Assembly: GCA_013399115.1 (NCBI GenBank)
Contig: VXAA01003849.1
Coordinates: forward strand, 1,318,685 to 1,382,684
Direction of reading: 5' to 3'
Length of the DNA stretch: 64,000 bases
DNA from: Anseranas semipalmata
Taxonomy: Eukaryota > Chordata > Aves > Anseriformes > Anseranatidae
Shown here: one piece after another, positions 45,780 to 57,481 of the stretch
How positions within the stretch are numbered: the stretch's first letter is position 1
Layout: each line of letters opens with the position of its first letter
The notes under the pieces: model-generated
Told to the model about the DNA's origin: nothing
The model's input: the letters and a program-made list of their open reading frames with translations, nothing else
The model's database searches: none
Program-made: the position numbers and the translations under genes

Positions 45780-47165
45780 TGAAATTAATTTACTTTTCTT
45801 TCATTTTGCTAAAATATTAAATAGCGTAGAGCTGTGACCTAGCCCCAGAGAAAACTCTCTAGAAATATTGCTGCCTCTCTGTTTTCAGTTATCTTTTAAA
45901 ACCTATCAAAGAACTAACTTTCTTTCTCACTTAAAGTGCATGAAGCTGGATTTGGTTTCACTCCCATTTCTTATATGACTCAAAGTTGAAAGTCTTAGAA
46001 ATATTCAGGATTATTATTTCAGTGCTGGTGCCTTTACCAGCAAAGCTAATCTAATTTTAAAAATAATCAATATTGTTTGATATGATCTGCTTTTGATAAA
46101 CCTGTTGTTTGCTGTTACTTCTATTACTCGCCTTAAACTCTGTATTAATCAGATCTTTCATCTGCTCTTCTGCTGTGCTCCTGGCATCTCTGTCAGAGCA
46201 GCAGGCTGGGCTGTTTACACTTCCCGTCATTGGGGCAGCATCCCTTCTCTGCCAGGTAACTGGAACTTAACAACATTAAAGGTCCCATGGCCTTCAACAG
46301 CTCTCAACACGCAAGTTCCCTAGACCAGCTCATTTCCATATGTTTAACATTACGTACCTACATCTAACTTCTTGAGTATTTCTTCTTCTGCTGCTGACCT
46401 TTCTACAGTTCTAAACTGTTAGCTGATACTTAATTCACTAGTCTCAGCTTTCAGTCTTTTAGATTATTGTCCATATTCTTATGGTTGTTTTTATCTCCTT
46501 TTTTAAGCAGGTTGTCATCTTAATCCCATTTTTTTTTTTGTTGTTGTTGATTATGCTAGTTTATTACTATATGTATAGTGTTTATAGTGTAGTCCTCTAT
46601 TTATATATATCAAAATATTGCTTATTGTGGTCTTTCTTTCTTAAGAAATTTTCTTAAGCATTTTCCAGCTATTATTGACATTTTTCTTTTTAAATTTACT
46701 CTTCCAGGTGATTTTGTGCATAACTGTTCCTAGCTTTGTGAACTTGGAACTTCCATAGCACCAAGCATATAATTCTGTTTGCACATAATTACATCTGCTA
46801 AATGACCCAAGCAACAGCTAATTTCTATTCTGTGATCAGCTTTTCTGTGGCAGACTGAGGGGTTATGTGGAATTCTTTTTGTGCTGATACAATATGTTTA
46901 CAGCATGGAAACCCATGCTCATACCACTGGTGCTGAGGCCTTTGGAGAATTCCTTCTCTCCAGGTCTCATAGTGATGTAATTAATTTTGTTCCAAACATT
47001 TTTATCTTGAAAATATACTTTTATTCCTCCTTTCTCAAATTTCCTTTTCATTAGCATCATGTTCCTTGGTCTAGCCAGCGAGTAACCTGGGAAGTACATT
47101 TCATTTCTACTGAGATGGGGAAGCATGAACTCTGCCAGTCCTTCTCTCTGTTCAATGAAAGCCAA
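45780..47165 (-). mobile_element. Ancient CR1-like LINE, coding-region remnant
   Basis: Plus-strand sections follow the complement of a CR1 coding region. 45808-45890 ('gctaaaatattaaatag', 'ctctagaaat', 'cagttatcttttaaaacc', 'tatcaaagaactaac') and 46080-46165 ('tgataaacctgttgtttg', 'ctgtattaatcagatc') belong to the reverse-transcriptase part. At about 46655-46720 the minus strand can be read ITWKSKFKKKNVNNSWKMLK, similar to the xPWxxVLEGRGAQESWxxFK linker between endonuclease and reverse transcriptase. A 100-codon minus frame (46863-47165) then lies where the endonuclease end is expected, but its own match (KGGIKVYF against KGGGVALYV) is weak. Very diverged, no intact frame. Confidence 0.55.
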
Positions 47166-47588
47166 AGATCCACAAATCCAATTTCATTAAATATTTGCTA
47201 TGTACTGATTTTGTCAACAAAAAATCACAAATTATCCTGTAAATGATAGTCAGCATACTTGCATACCTTTAATTCAACTTCAGAGTTGATTAACTTTGTA
47301 TAATTTTAAAGCAGCAGCTTTTTTGGGGGGCGAAAAAAGTGATTATAGAACTAACAGTTGTGTGAAACACACAAAAAGACTTAATTAAGATGGCACAGGC
47401 AACATCTGTTCTAGTACATTATAATTTTGAATGCTCAATACACAATGTGGTTACATTGTTTTGTGCACGTAGCATATATATCAAGATGTTTCAACCCTTT
47501 TCATTTTATATGTCCCTATAAATTTTCATACTGAAGTATGAATACTTTCAGCTGGAATTTTTCCTAGACACTCTTATAGACCCCTTAG

Positions 47589-47603
47589 AAAAAAAAAAAA
47601 AAA
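47589..47603. repeat. A15 homopolymer
   Basis: Second of three A runs of 12 or more. No retrocopy was identified upstream. Confidence 0.93.
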
Positions 47604-48399
47604 GATCCATACCTAACAGAGGTATGCAAACTACCAGTCAGAAAACACTGACATATAACAGAGACCGATTCGGTTATGGTGATAAAGCATTTTCTGAAAA
47701 AGAGAGATAATATTTTTTCCCCAAATTCTGGATTTCCCTAGTCTTGCACCTGGACTCACAAATAAGTGCACTTTATCTCTGCTAGCTGATCTGCAGCTAG
47801 AGATGTGGTCTCTGCTGCTGTTTAACTTGGTCGATAAGTTCCCTGTGTTTGAAATGGACTGGGAATAATATTGAGACAGCAGCGAGTAGTCCCCCACGGC
47901 ACTCTCCACTCTGCTTGAGAAGGGGCTGTCCCATCGTGGTGAAGCTGGAGAAGAACACATTGATCACCGTGAGTCCTTGCTGGGAGGAAGGGGAGAGGGA
48001 AAAGCAAGCGTATTGATCAGCTGAGGTTAGCTGCAGTGGAGGGAAGGAGAGAGAGGTGGCGAAGGACAGTGGAGATGTGGAACGGGCACGTGGTCTGCTG
48101 CCGCGGGAGCCAACTGCTTGAATTTCTGCCATTACCCATTAGCGGAGGCAGCAGCAAAGTGATTAATGGCTCCTTGGCAGATGACTAACTCTTGTGTTGC
48201 TTCCAACAGAGGCTGCCAAAGTTGGACAGAAACCTGCTAAAGGTGCTCAAATCCTCCAAATGGGAAGGCTGGAGGGGTAGGCAGAAGTTTACTTCCAAAA
48301 AAAGCAGCCTTTAAGGAGCACTTGCAGGATATGCAGGGTCCAGAGCCGATGGATGGCTGTGGGAAGAGGAGCAGGGTAATAAAGTGTGCTTTAAAGGAA

Positions 48400-48464
48400 A
48401 GCCAGGAACTCCTGAATTTTAATCTGAGGGCTACCACTGACTCTTGCCCAGATCCGGGCAAGGT
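48400..48464 (+). mobile_element. Possible MIR-like SINE remnant
   Basis: The order 'ggaactcctgaattttaatc', 'ctaccactgactcttgccc', 'gggcaagg' parallels the MIR core 'agttctaatcctggctctgccactgac...tgggcaag'. Short and diverged, but the spacing of the three words is right. Confidence 0.45.
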
Positions 48465-48476
48465 GAAATCCACTCT

Positions 48477-48513
48477 TGCTGAAACCATGGGGAGTTTTGC
48501 CTTCATTTCAGCA
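48477..48513 (+). repeat. Dispersed short palindromic repeat, copy 2
   Basis: TGCTGAAA (48477-48484) and TTTCAGCA (48506-48513) are perfect complements around a 21-base loop containing ATGGGGAGTTTTGCC. It is the clearest copy of the repeat also seen at 36.7 and 57.5 kb and abuts the MIR-like segment. Confidence 0.55.
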
Positions 48514-50089
48514 GGGTCAGAATGTCACACTCTTCATGAAGAAGGAATAATATTGACAGGTGTGAGGAGAGTAGTCTGGGAATAAATGCGATACCTTTCA
48601 CAGTGATTCAGCTATAACTTGTTTTTACTGCTACAAACCACATCCTACAACCCCTTGCATATAAACTTAAGCTTTAGTTTTAAAACAAACAAACACAAAA
48701 ACCCTCACCAACTGATACCAACACGAGTTTAGAGGCCCCGCACAACCACAGTTTGCAGTGTCTTGTGGCCCCATTACATTTCAGTGCCCCTCCCGTAGCT
48801 GCTGAGCTGTTAGCTTGCCAGAAATACCTTCAGTCCCTCATAATCAAAAAGTAAATATTTAATATGTGCTACCCTGCACTTAGCATGGTTGGAGATGCAG
48901 TTGTGGCACCTGCCCTCACGTTAGAAATGCAGGTTTAAGTCTTAAGTTGAAGTTTAATCCAGGAGCAGAGCTGAGGAGGAATGCGAAGGATGGGGAAGGG
49001 GTGAGGGAACAGTTAATTCACCGTTTGATGCTGGCTGGGATTCTGGGTTATTCTGCACATAGGGCAAGGCTCCATTCCTGGTGGTGAGTGAGCTGCTGAT
49101 CACAGCCAAGGCTAAAAGGGACCAGAAGTGCCTTGTCACGGGGTCACGGGCTTTTGTCATGATTCCCGTTCATTCACATTACTAGAAAAGGAAACAATTC
49201 CCCTTAATTTCAGGAAGGAGTGCTAGTTTCAAACCTACATATGTGAAAGATTTAGTTTCCTTATATTAGAAGGTGTCAGGATAGTTTTTTTTTCCACACA
49301 GGCAGGTTGCTCCAGGAAAGATGGGGGGGTTAATTAGGTGAGTAAGATGTCTCATAATACGTGAGAATTAAAAGGTTTCTGCTTGCATGGGACTACAAAA
49401 ACTTTTTTTTTTGTGGGTTTTGTTTTACATGGCTTTGTACACTTTTAGTTTCACTTTAGCTTTTTGTGTTTGACTATGCCCCAGAGTGAGAACCACACGG
49501 TTTGACTTGGCTTACAATAGAAACGGCATGAAACAGCAAAGCCTTGCAGCGAGAAGTTGTAAAACAAAGTCCCCATGATCACCAGGGAGCTGGCTGCCTG
49601 TTGGGAAGAGTCAGGCTACTCAGCTACGTGTACCACAGAGCAATGGGGCACTGTGCCAGACGCAGTTTAATGCCCAACTGCAACTACACAGGTTTGGGTT
49701 GCTTACATTTCACAAACACTAAATAAAATTTCAGAAAATCACAGATTTGATCATCATTGAAGGATGCCGCTATGAAACATTTCAGTATCCTGGAAAGAAC
49801 CATGTTTGAAATTACCATTTGTTTAATTTTCACACAGCTTATGCTAGGATTTGTGTTAAACACAGTCCTAAATAATCAGGAAAGGGCAGGTGAATAGTAA
49901 GATGACAACTTTTCCAGATCATACATGGTTGTTTAGGATAGAGGTAACTAGAACTTAAATAAAATAACCTTAATTATAAGTGAATATTGAGGACCTCTAT
50001 TTTAGTTATTACCATTCAGACAAAAAATCTTGGAGACAACACAGATCATTTTCAAATCTCACATTAGTGTTCAGAAAGATTATACAGGT

Positions 50090-50535
50090 AAGTAGCACTT
50101 TACAGATAATTGGTAAAAGGATAGAGGAATATAATAATGCAACTGTATAAATTCCTGTACCCACCCTATTAATGGAAGTAGTTCCAGTTGGTCCAATTCA
50201 ACAAATCATACAGTAGAATTGGCAAAAGGTAAAATACTAAGAGCTATAAAGCAACCACTGTAGATCAGTACTCTTTAGCTTGGAAGAGATAAAGTATCAT
50301 GAATGGAATACTGTAAATGTTTATAAGATTTTAGAGGTATAAGAGAGAAAATTATGCAGATTGTATGCTATTTTCTTAGTCCAACAGATTCAGAGGCACC
50401 CAGAGAAATTATTAAATAAGAGTGAAATGTATATAAACACAAGGAAATTTTCTTTCACGCACTGTATAATTATGTAGAATTCATTGTTACCGAATGATGT
50501 GGAGATAAAGAATATAAATGGTCTCAAAGGCATTA
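50090..50535 (+). mobile_element. Old CR1-class LINE fragment
   Basis: Plus-strand remnant. 50100-50165 ('ataattggtaaaaggatag', 'aggaatataataatgcaac', 'tgtataaattcctgtac') follows the CR1 part after the RT catalytic core as I recall it. 'agtagaattggcaaaaggt' at about 50212 fits the 'agaattggagaaggt' word. 50440-50500 ('caaggaaattttctttcacg', 'tagaattcattgttac', 'atgatgtggag') fits the coding tail. All frames are broken. The exact ends are uncertain; it may start near 49.99 kb. Confidence 0.6.
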
Positions 50536-51050
50536 CATGGAAAAGGGAAGCTTAGTCTCTCTGTAGCAAACAAGCATAGTCCATCACTGAGGTGCGCAAG
50601 TCTCCACATCACAGATGGCTGGAGCAGGGGCATCTGTAGCCGGGGAGGGATGTCCCTGAGCTCCCTTGTTCCATGCATTCCCCCCATGAGCATCGACCTC
50701 AGCTGCCACAGCCAGGGGTGGGCTGGTACAGCACAGCTCGCATTCCAGCTCGCCCACACTGGGACCTTCCAGTTCTGTATTTCTGCATCCAAATTTTCAG
50801 TGTGGAATGGGAGATTTGCTTACTCGTTTGATAAAAGCCAATCAGGATGAGTTGGAATGTCCAGTAGGACTGACCACCCTGATTTTGTGTCATTCTTAGA
50901 ACTGTCACATGAATCAGATTTATTTGCACTGAGGAGGGAGCCAGGATGTATTAAGAAGGAATTTGTGCCTTTTTAGGGAGAAAGCTTGTCTTTAGAAGTA
51001 AATATTTTCTCTCTGAAGCCAGGCAACATTATATAATGTTTCTGACCCTA

Positions 51051-51078
51051 TAGGATATTATTGCTAGGATATTATTGC
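51051..51078. repeat. Perfect 14-bp tandem duplication
   Basis: TAGGATATTATTGC is repeated head to tail with no difference (51051-51064, 51065-51078). Young duplication. Confidence 0.95.
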
Positions 51079-51780
51079 TTATGTGAGTACAAGCTGCAGA
51101 CAGTGATGATGCACCTGAATATGGGTCTAATTGTCAAGACGTGATAAGCAGACTTTGGCAATACATTCAGCTTTGAAGAAGACTTACAAAAGGTTGGGTT
51201 CTCCCCCAAACTTGTCATGAGCAGTATCTGTAGATGAGTTCCAGCAGTGTCCTGTACACAGCCTCAGCACACAGTAGGTGTCAAGTTTGTCCCCGGGCCA
51301 GAGCCTTGGCCCTACACCTTCTGCGTAACACCAGAAAGCAGGGCCACTGCATATGCAGGTGCACTGATTTGCATTAGAAATTACCCCCTGGCTTTTCCAG
51401 CAGTTTAACTAGGTCAGTTAGGGGTGTGATTGTTTACTCTAATAATTACCCTTGAGAACAGGCACCTCTTTCCTGGGGAATGAACTAGGAGAGTAATAAT
51501 ACCTTTGCACTGGTAAAATGGAGTCCAAAGTAGATGACTGATAGTGCTAAAAGTCCTGTGTGTGGAGACAGCCCAGCAATGTATAACCCTGGAAATAGAT
51601 ACCTATATTTTTCCTCTCAGTAGTTAAATCCCGTTCCAAGTATTGATATTACAGCACAGTTGCTAAAGAAACTGAGGCAAGTAAGACATTGTAAAATCAT
51701 TTCTAAGGTGATACTTATAAGAAACCAGCAAGATCATGGGGTGAACAGAGGGGCGTTTTTTAGATCGTTAACTTAAAAAA

Positions 51781-51792
51781 CACACACACACA
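51781..51792. repeat. Short (CA)6 run
   Basis: Six CA units after A6, followed by imperfect CA-rich sequence to 51810. Confidence 0.9.
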
Positions 51793-51941
51793 AAACAGAC
51801 ACCCACACCCACTCTGTTATTCAGAAACCTGAATATCATCAGGAAGTAGTGAGTCATCACCAGGCCATTGCCCTTTTTCGTTATGGTGTCTCCCGAATGG
51901 AAAATTTAGCCTTCTTCTGGCCTTTGGACCAAATACCTGGA

Positions 51942-51978
51942 CCCCATCCCCTGCCTTGCACCCCCCCCGCCCCGTCCC
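51942..51978 (-). promoter_or_regulatory. C-run cluster (quadruplex motif on minus strand)
   Basis: C runs of 4, 4, 8, 4 and 3 within 37 bases. The minus strand fits a G-quadruplex, the plus strand an i-motif. The surroundings are not CpG-rich, so a promoter is not implied. Confidence 0.5.
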
Positions 51979-52089
51979 ATGCAGACAGAGGCACATGAGC
52001 AGAGGGCTGAGTCGTGCTGTGTGGGTGGGGAGAGCTGCACTGGCAGGTGTGTTTGGGACGGCGAGGCTTAAAAGGGTCCCAAAGAAGTT

Positions 52090-52360
52090 ACTCGGCATAT
52101 TTTTAATAGCTTATTGCCATAAATAAATGACAGAGAATCAGAGTTAATGCCTCAAGAAGGTCTGGAAGTCATTTGTATTTTAAAACGTCTTGTTAGCGTA
52201 CATTGTGGCATTACTATTAAAGCAACCGGTTCAGCCTAATATAATACATCTAATTATATGACGTGAGCCTCATCTGATGACTTTTACCAATTATATCTGA
52301 CAGGGCTATTTTAGATGAGAGGCCATGTGTTACAGCAATTTCAGGAGATGAATATAACAT
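52090..52360. promoter_or_regulatory. Candidate conserved non-coding block
   Basis: Non-repetitive AT-rich stretch with several homeodomain-like TAATTA/AATTAT words (52250-52295), CATAAATAAATGAC (52120-52133) and a CRE-like TGACGTGAG (52259-52267), ending abruptly on both sides in plainer sequence. The texture resembles vertebrate developmental enhancers. Conservation cannot be judged from one sequence. Confidence 0.25.
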
Positions 52361-55300
52361 AGCATATGTTTTCAAAAATAAAATATCCACTATGTTATTT
52401 GCAGTGATTAAGTGCCTACCAATGCAGTTGTGAGGCAGGGAAGCAGGCCTTTCTGGTTTGTGAATTATGCCTGTGCTGAGTCATCGCTGCTTTTTTAAAA
52501 AGGTTTATTATGAATGAAGGGCTGGGTCAATGCCAAATGCTTTGTTTCTGGCTGCTTCTTTTGTTCCCCTGCAAATTGTTCACGTCCCTGAAAACAAGTG
52601 TCTTAAAATGAAAACTTCTGAAGTGGCAGGAGAAACATCTTAAAGCTTCCAAACAGCTACCTCAAGGAGTAACCTAATGGACCTGAGTAGAAGATGCTAC
52701 CAGAAATGAAGAATATGACATAATCTATTGTATGACAAAACATTATCCCTTAAAATTAATATAAAGGTCAACTATGGGAAAACAAAGCAAAACAAGCTGT
52801 TAACATTTTCTGCTACAGAAGAGAGATGCAGCCCCATGTGAGAATGCCTGGGCAGAAGATAAAAGAAAGTAAAGGCATCCTCCATTCCCTCTGGAAGTGT
52901 CAGAGGGATAAGAAGAAGTGGGCAGAGATTAGAGAGCTGCTCTTGGTGCCTTCTGTGCCTTCTACTGCTGTTCAGACAGACGCTTAGCAGATGGAGTTCA
53001 AAATTTGTGGGTTAGAGGGAAAAGAGAGAGACAGAGAGCACTGGACAGAGCAAGAGGAATGCACTTTGCCTGATGTTGTTTAATGTAAACATATACACAG
53101 ACTTGTGGCCCTCAAAGTTTTGCCCTCAGCTCTGGGCTGCCACAGCGTTCTCCCATGTACCAGTGCTCAGGCCAAACATACCTGGCGTTGCTGAGAGGCT
53201 GGAGACTGCCCCAAAAAAATGTCTTGTGAGGAAGTGGTGGTGCTGGGTTGCAGTATCGCGGGCTGGGAGGCCACAGGAGTCGGTCTCTGAGACTGGAGGC
53301 ACATAGGCCTCCTTGGTCTGCTGAAGGAAAGGGGATCCCAGCATGCCTGGTGGCACCTGGAAGCCACTGTGGTCAGTCCCTGCTGGGCAGAGCCCAAGTC
53401 TATCATTATTTGTTGCATGCATTCAGGGCAGTGTCAGACCTCTGGGTATGCATTGATGGAGAGATTTGGGCAAGAGGATGTCTGTGGGGTGCTGGGCCCC
53501 TGGTGGGGAGCAGCAGCTCGGATGTTCACCTGCCACCGAGGGACTCCCATGCCGTGTCAGCCAGTCCCAAAAGTTTTGCAGATCCAAGCCCTAGCGCATG
53601 CTGGGGCTTCACTGGCATGGCAAGTGAGATGCTCTGCATCGTCTTCAGCCTGCGAGTCCTGTCCTGAAACACTCCCAAAGGTCTCCCCATGTGCACGAGA
53701 GCAGTGAGCCCTACCCAGACTCTTTCACCAGCCAGACTTGCACATCACTCTGAAGCACTTATCTGCGATATGAGAAATGTGTGTCCAAATCCCTTCCCAG
53801 CCGGCTGGCACTCAGACGTGTGTTTGTATCCCAGGAAAGCCTAATTACTTCACTTCAGGGTATTCTGGGACAGATGTTCTCCAAATCTCTCGTTCAGGTT
53901 TTTCAACTTTGGCTAAATATTTACATTCTTAAGCTGCCCCTACCCTAAGCTGAGTGTGTAACCACTTAACTATGCAGTAACTTTCTCTTTCGCTCTACCC
54001 CAGTAGATACCTAATTGTTTTGAAAAAAGTGAAGCGATTCTGACAGGAGGGACTGAGAGCCCTCTGAACACCCACCAGAATGCCTTCATAGCTAGATTGC
54101 TGCTGAAAATTAGAAGCTGGGTGTTAAAAGCCTTCAGGCAAAAAAGAGCTCTTCCACCTCTCACATGAAGCCTTTAATCACTAGATTACGGGATAAAAGG
54201 CAGAGTGGGTGAGGAGCGAGCATTGTGTATTTTGTGGGAAAGGCCTGTCTTAGGTGCTGAATGCCAAAAGAGCATTCATGGTCAAGAACACTGTTAGCAG
54301 AAGGAGATAAGGTCCTCTGGCATGGCATCACCTAGCTCTCTTAAGAGCTTAAACTTTGCATCTTTCCTCGACTTGTCTGAGATAATTTAGGTGGCGCCAT
54401 ATTCAGCATGCAAGCTGGAGGGTGCCTGTGAAGACAAGCGAGGACAGAGTTACCCATCCTGCCCGTGGCCTGAGCTGGCCAGATGAAGGCCAGCTGTGAC
54501 CCAGCAGTGTATGTGATGCTAGTGCATTGCTGTGCTTGGATCAATGCATCCAGCTGAAAGGCAGGGCGTTTTTGCTCCGGCACAGCACAGCGCTAACATA
54601 GCTGAACAGCCTCTGAACCACAACTGGCTTGCACCCAGCCAGTGAAGAGCACAGCCAGAGCAGTCGGGTCTGCCCACACCTACCTGCGTAAGCCCAGTTA
54701 CTAATTAGTGCAAAACTCTCCGCTTGCTCCAAGGCATCTGGGTGCCACAGTGTTAGGCACTGCAGCATTATGCATTGTGTATTTGGATGTTTGACTTCCA
54801 ATTGACCTGTAGAGTCAAATCTAAGCTGAGCTGGTATAAAACCTGCATCAGGACTTGCAGAACGTGTAAAGTTCTCTATCATGGATGTTGTGATCTGTGG
54901 CCACTAGCAGTCCTGCTTTGGCAGCGGGAAGCCTGGCACTCACCTGAACACTGAATAAATACTCCAACACTTAAACCTGTATCGTGACTTAAGCTCAAAT
55001 TTATCTGCCATCTTCAAGTATGCTGTTTCCAGGAGCAAGTGTTCTGCTTCATTCAAAGTTTATTCGACATCAACTCCTGCAAGCTTAGTTCACTAACACC
55101 AACTCAGGTATTAAATTGAGGCATAAACGTTCCTCAAGAAAGTTGCTGACACTTTTTCCTGGCACCCAGAGACAAGATAAGATCCATATTTAGCACTGGA
55201 AAAAAGTTATTTCCTTGTTTGTTTAATGGATGCAATGGAAATTGAATTTCTGAAGGTAGCAGACATCAGTTCATTGCAGTTTTCGGTTACTGGGCATTCT

Positions 55301-55821
55301 GTGTTTCATTTTTACCTTCTTTCAGCCAGTGGAATAGTGCTGTGTAGTGAGTGTCTGAGAGATTCAGGTTAAAGACATTAAAAACATCTTAAGGAACAAT
55401 TATAAACGCCTAGATTTTTGGTTCATATTGTGTGCTTTTGTCTGGGAAACTGACATATATAACCAAACTTGCCAAATTCTTCTAACTAATGTGTGTGTAT
55501 GTGGTTTAAAAATGCTAGCAACCCCATCAAAGGGCCTCCAGCTTTTTGATTCTCTGAGAAATGAATAATATTCAGCACATTTTTTGGAAACCGCATTCAA
55601 GTCAACCCTGAAAGTGGGGCTGGACATTTAATATTCAGAGAATTTTAACAGCTTCAACATGAACTAGGAAAAAGTAGAGTTGCATTTGGGATCCTGCTGT
55701 CTGCCAAAATAATACCCCCACATTTTTCATCTTCACAGCACTTTGCAGATAATGAATGGGCAGGTTTAGGTGCTTTGGTCTTGAATTCTAAGCTTGGTGG
55801 TTCTTAGCATATGTCACAGCC

Positions 55822-55836
55822 AAAAAAAAAAAAAAA
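55822..55836. repeat. A15 homopolymer
   Basis: Third of three A runs of 12 or more on the + strand. No element body recognised. Confidence 0.93.
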
Positions 55837-56151
55837 TCCTAAGGTTCAAGAACGTGTGGGTTGCAATGTCAGGCATTCAGAAGTTAGGAAAACGCTGCTA
55901 TTAAAATCTGCTTGTGCAACTCGGTCAGTGCCCTCATCAAAGGGACAGACTAGCGCTCTTCCTTGCTCCCTTTTTTGGATCAAGCACAGCTTGGAGATGG
56001 CCCGGCAGCCTGCAGCGTGCACGCCCAGGTGGGGCCCGTGGCAGGGGAGCCATCCCGGTTCCAGAGCTTGATGCTCTGGCTTTCCAGGCTGGACTGCTTG
56101 ACTGCCTGTTACAGTTTCCCCAGGGCTCTCATTTCACTCAGGGAAGAGTGG

Positions 56152-56202
56152 TTTTTTTTTTCTTTTTTTTTTTTTTTAATTTTGTGTGTGTGTGTGTGTG
56201 TG
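56152..56202. repeat. T tract followed by (TG)n
   Basis: T9, TC, T15, then AATT and about ten TG units (56183-56202). Longest dinucleotide repeat of TG type here. Confidence 0.95.
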
Positions 56203-56269
56203 TTATTTGGACATTTTTCTAATGTTACCAAAAATCTTATGGGCATTAATTTGGGCAGCATCCCTGAGA

Positions 56270-56322
56270 GTTTGGGCAATCTTATTATTCACATTTTGCA
56301 ACTGAGAAAATAAGGACAAGCT
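56270..56322 (-). mobile_element. Possible MIR-like fragment
   Basis: The plus strand reads 'cttattattcacattttgca', then 'actgagaaaataaggacaag', close to the complement of the MIR section 'attattatccccattttacagatgaggaaactgaggca'. Only about 40 bases long. Confidence 0.35.
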
Positions 56323-56926
56323 TGCTGCAAATATCTTCTGGTGTTTGCTGTCCTTTCTGAGACATGGAGACCCTGGATTTTCACAGAGCACAGAACTGAG
56401 TCCAGGCACCTTCACCCACGCCCACAGCCACTGCTGAGAATGTCCAGCCCTGTCTGATGGGCGGAATGCTAGGAGCAGGCAATGGTTGAGCAACCATTCT
56501 CATGTGACTTGGTCTGAGAACATTATCTGGTATCAGAACGGGTCCTTCTGGCATATGCTTGGAGAGAATCGTATCTCTAAATGACATTTCTTTTTAAGCA
56601 ATTAAAGTATTCTTCCTCTTCCTGTAATCTCCTGCATTGTTCCCCTCTCAGTTTCTGTGGCGAATGTGGGAAGCCTGCCACAGACAACATCTGAATTCAC
56701 TGCATAACCCAGTTCCTTCCAGGTACACCGGCTGAGGCACCGGTTGTATTTGAACTAAAATAGCATATGACTGACCAGCTTTAATTCTGCATTTCCTATC
56801 TTCGGAGAGTTTGACTTGGCAGTCCTAGCAGTTCTGTTGTGCAATAATTTATAAATGTGCTGGTAGATTAAGTAGAGAATATTTGGAGAGGGATGTGGAT
56901 GTGTTTGTGTTCCTGAAACTAACAGC

Positions 56927-57040
56927 CCGAACACCCTGTGAGGTAAGGAGGCAAGGACCCTCTTTTTACAGAGGGGGAAGAGGGAGTGGGTTGATAAGTG
57001 ACAGGAAGCCAGTGGCTCGGTTCTCAGCTCTGCTCGACTC
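56927..57040 (-). mobile_element. MIR-like SINE remnant
   Basis: In order on the plus strand: 'caccctgtgaggtaaggag', 'ctttttacagagggggaag', 'ttgataagtgacagg', 'agccagtggctcggttctcag'. This is the complement of the MIR core (gttgtgaggtag, cattttacagaggggaaact, ttaagtgacttgcc, cagtggcagagctgg) with the correct spacing. The best MIR-like match in the window; MIR-type SINEs are known, at low number, in birds. Confidence 0.55.
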
Positions 57041-57398
57041 ATGTTTCCAGTACTTAAAGGCAATGCAGGCAGTTCCCCGGTCCTGGACCTGCCAGGCATC
57101 CAAAAGCTTCTAAGCCACTGCTACAGAGCAAAGATTTTGCTGCCACTGAAGGGCAGGTCGGGTGTCCTACCCTCTGCTCTTTCCCTATGGAGGGAAGTGG
57201 GAAAATCACTGCACCAGCTGCTCCAGTCTGTGGTAGCAGAAGACCTCTTCTTTTGTTGGGAATCCTGAGCTGGGCCATGAGGGTTTGATTAGCTGTTGGA
57301 TCAGGGTGAAGGTCTGGCCCAAAAGCTCTTGTGTCACAGGTCTGTGCTTCAATCATTAGAGTATGGAGTTATGCAAATGCAGGGAATGGGGAGAAGAA

Positions 57399-57413
57399 TT
57401 TTTTTTTTTTTTT
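57399..57413. repeat. T15 homopolymer
   Basis: Fifteen T followed by AATC. Confidence 0.95.
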
Positions 57414-57481
57414 AATCTTTTTCTGTGTTAGCAGAAGGAAATGGAAAAGAGAGGTAATCTTTTCTCCTTTAATTGTGTGGT

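Larger units (their letters stand above)
47166..50089. other. Unique non-coding DNA with old SINE-like remnants
   Basis: No gene recognised. A15 at 47589-47603. The block 47.63-48.13 kb has overlapping minus frames of 61-111 codons without signature. A MIR-like segment and a palindromic repeat copy at 48.4-48.5 kb are listed separately. The rest is plain AT-rich DNA. Confidence 0.55.
50536..56926. other. Unique non-coding DNA
   Basis: No gene recognised. The block 53.07-53.71 kb is GC-richer with frames of 77-139 codons on both strands, but CpG is sparse and no domain is recognisable. Same for 54.34-54.88 kb. Contains a 14-bp tandem duplication, a (CA)n run, a C-rich block, an A15 tract and a T/TG simple repeat, listed separately. 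Confidence 0.55.

Noticed and set aside
53073..53707. Cluster of frames up to 139 codons at 53 kb
   Set aside because: Same reasoning: GC-richer DNA, frames open on both strands, no recognisable protein.
55914..56313. 102- and 116-codon plus frames
   Set aside because: Much of the translated product is poly-Phe/Cys/Val from the T and TG simple repeats.
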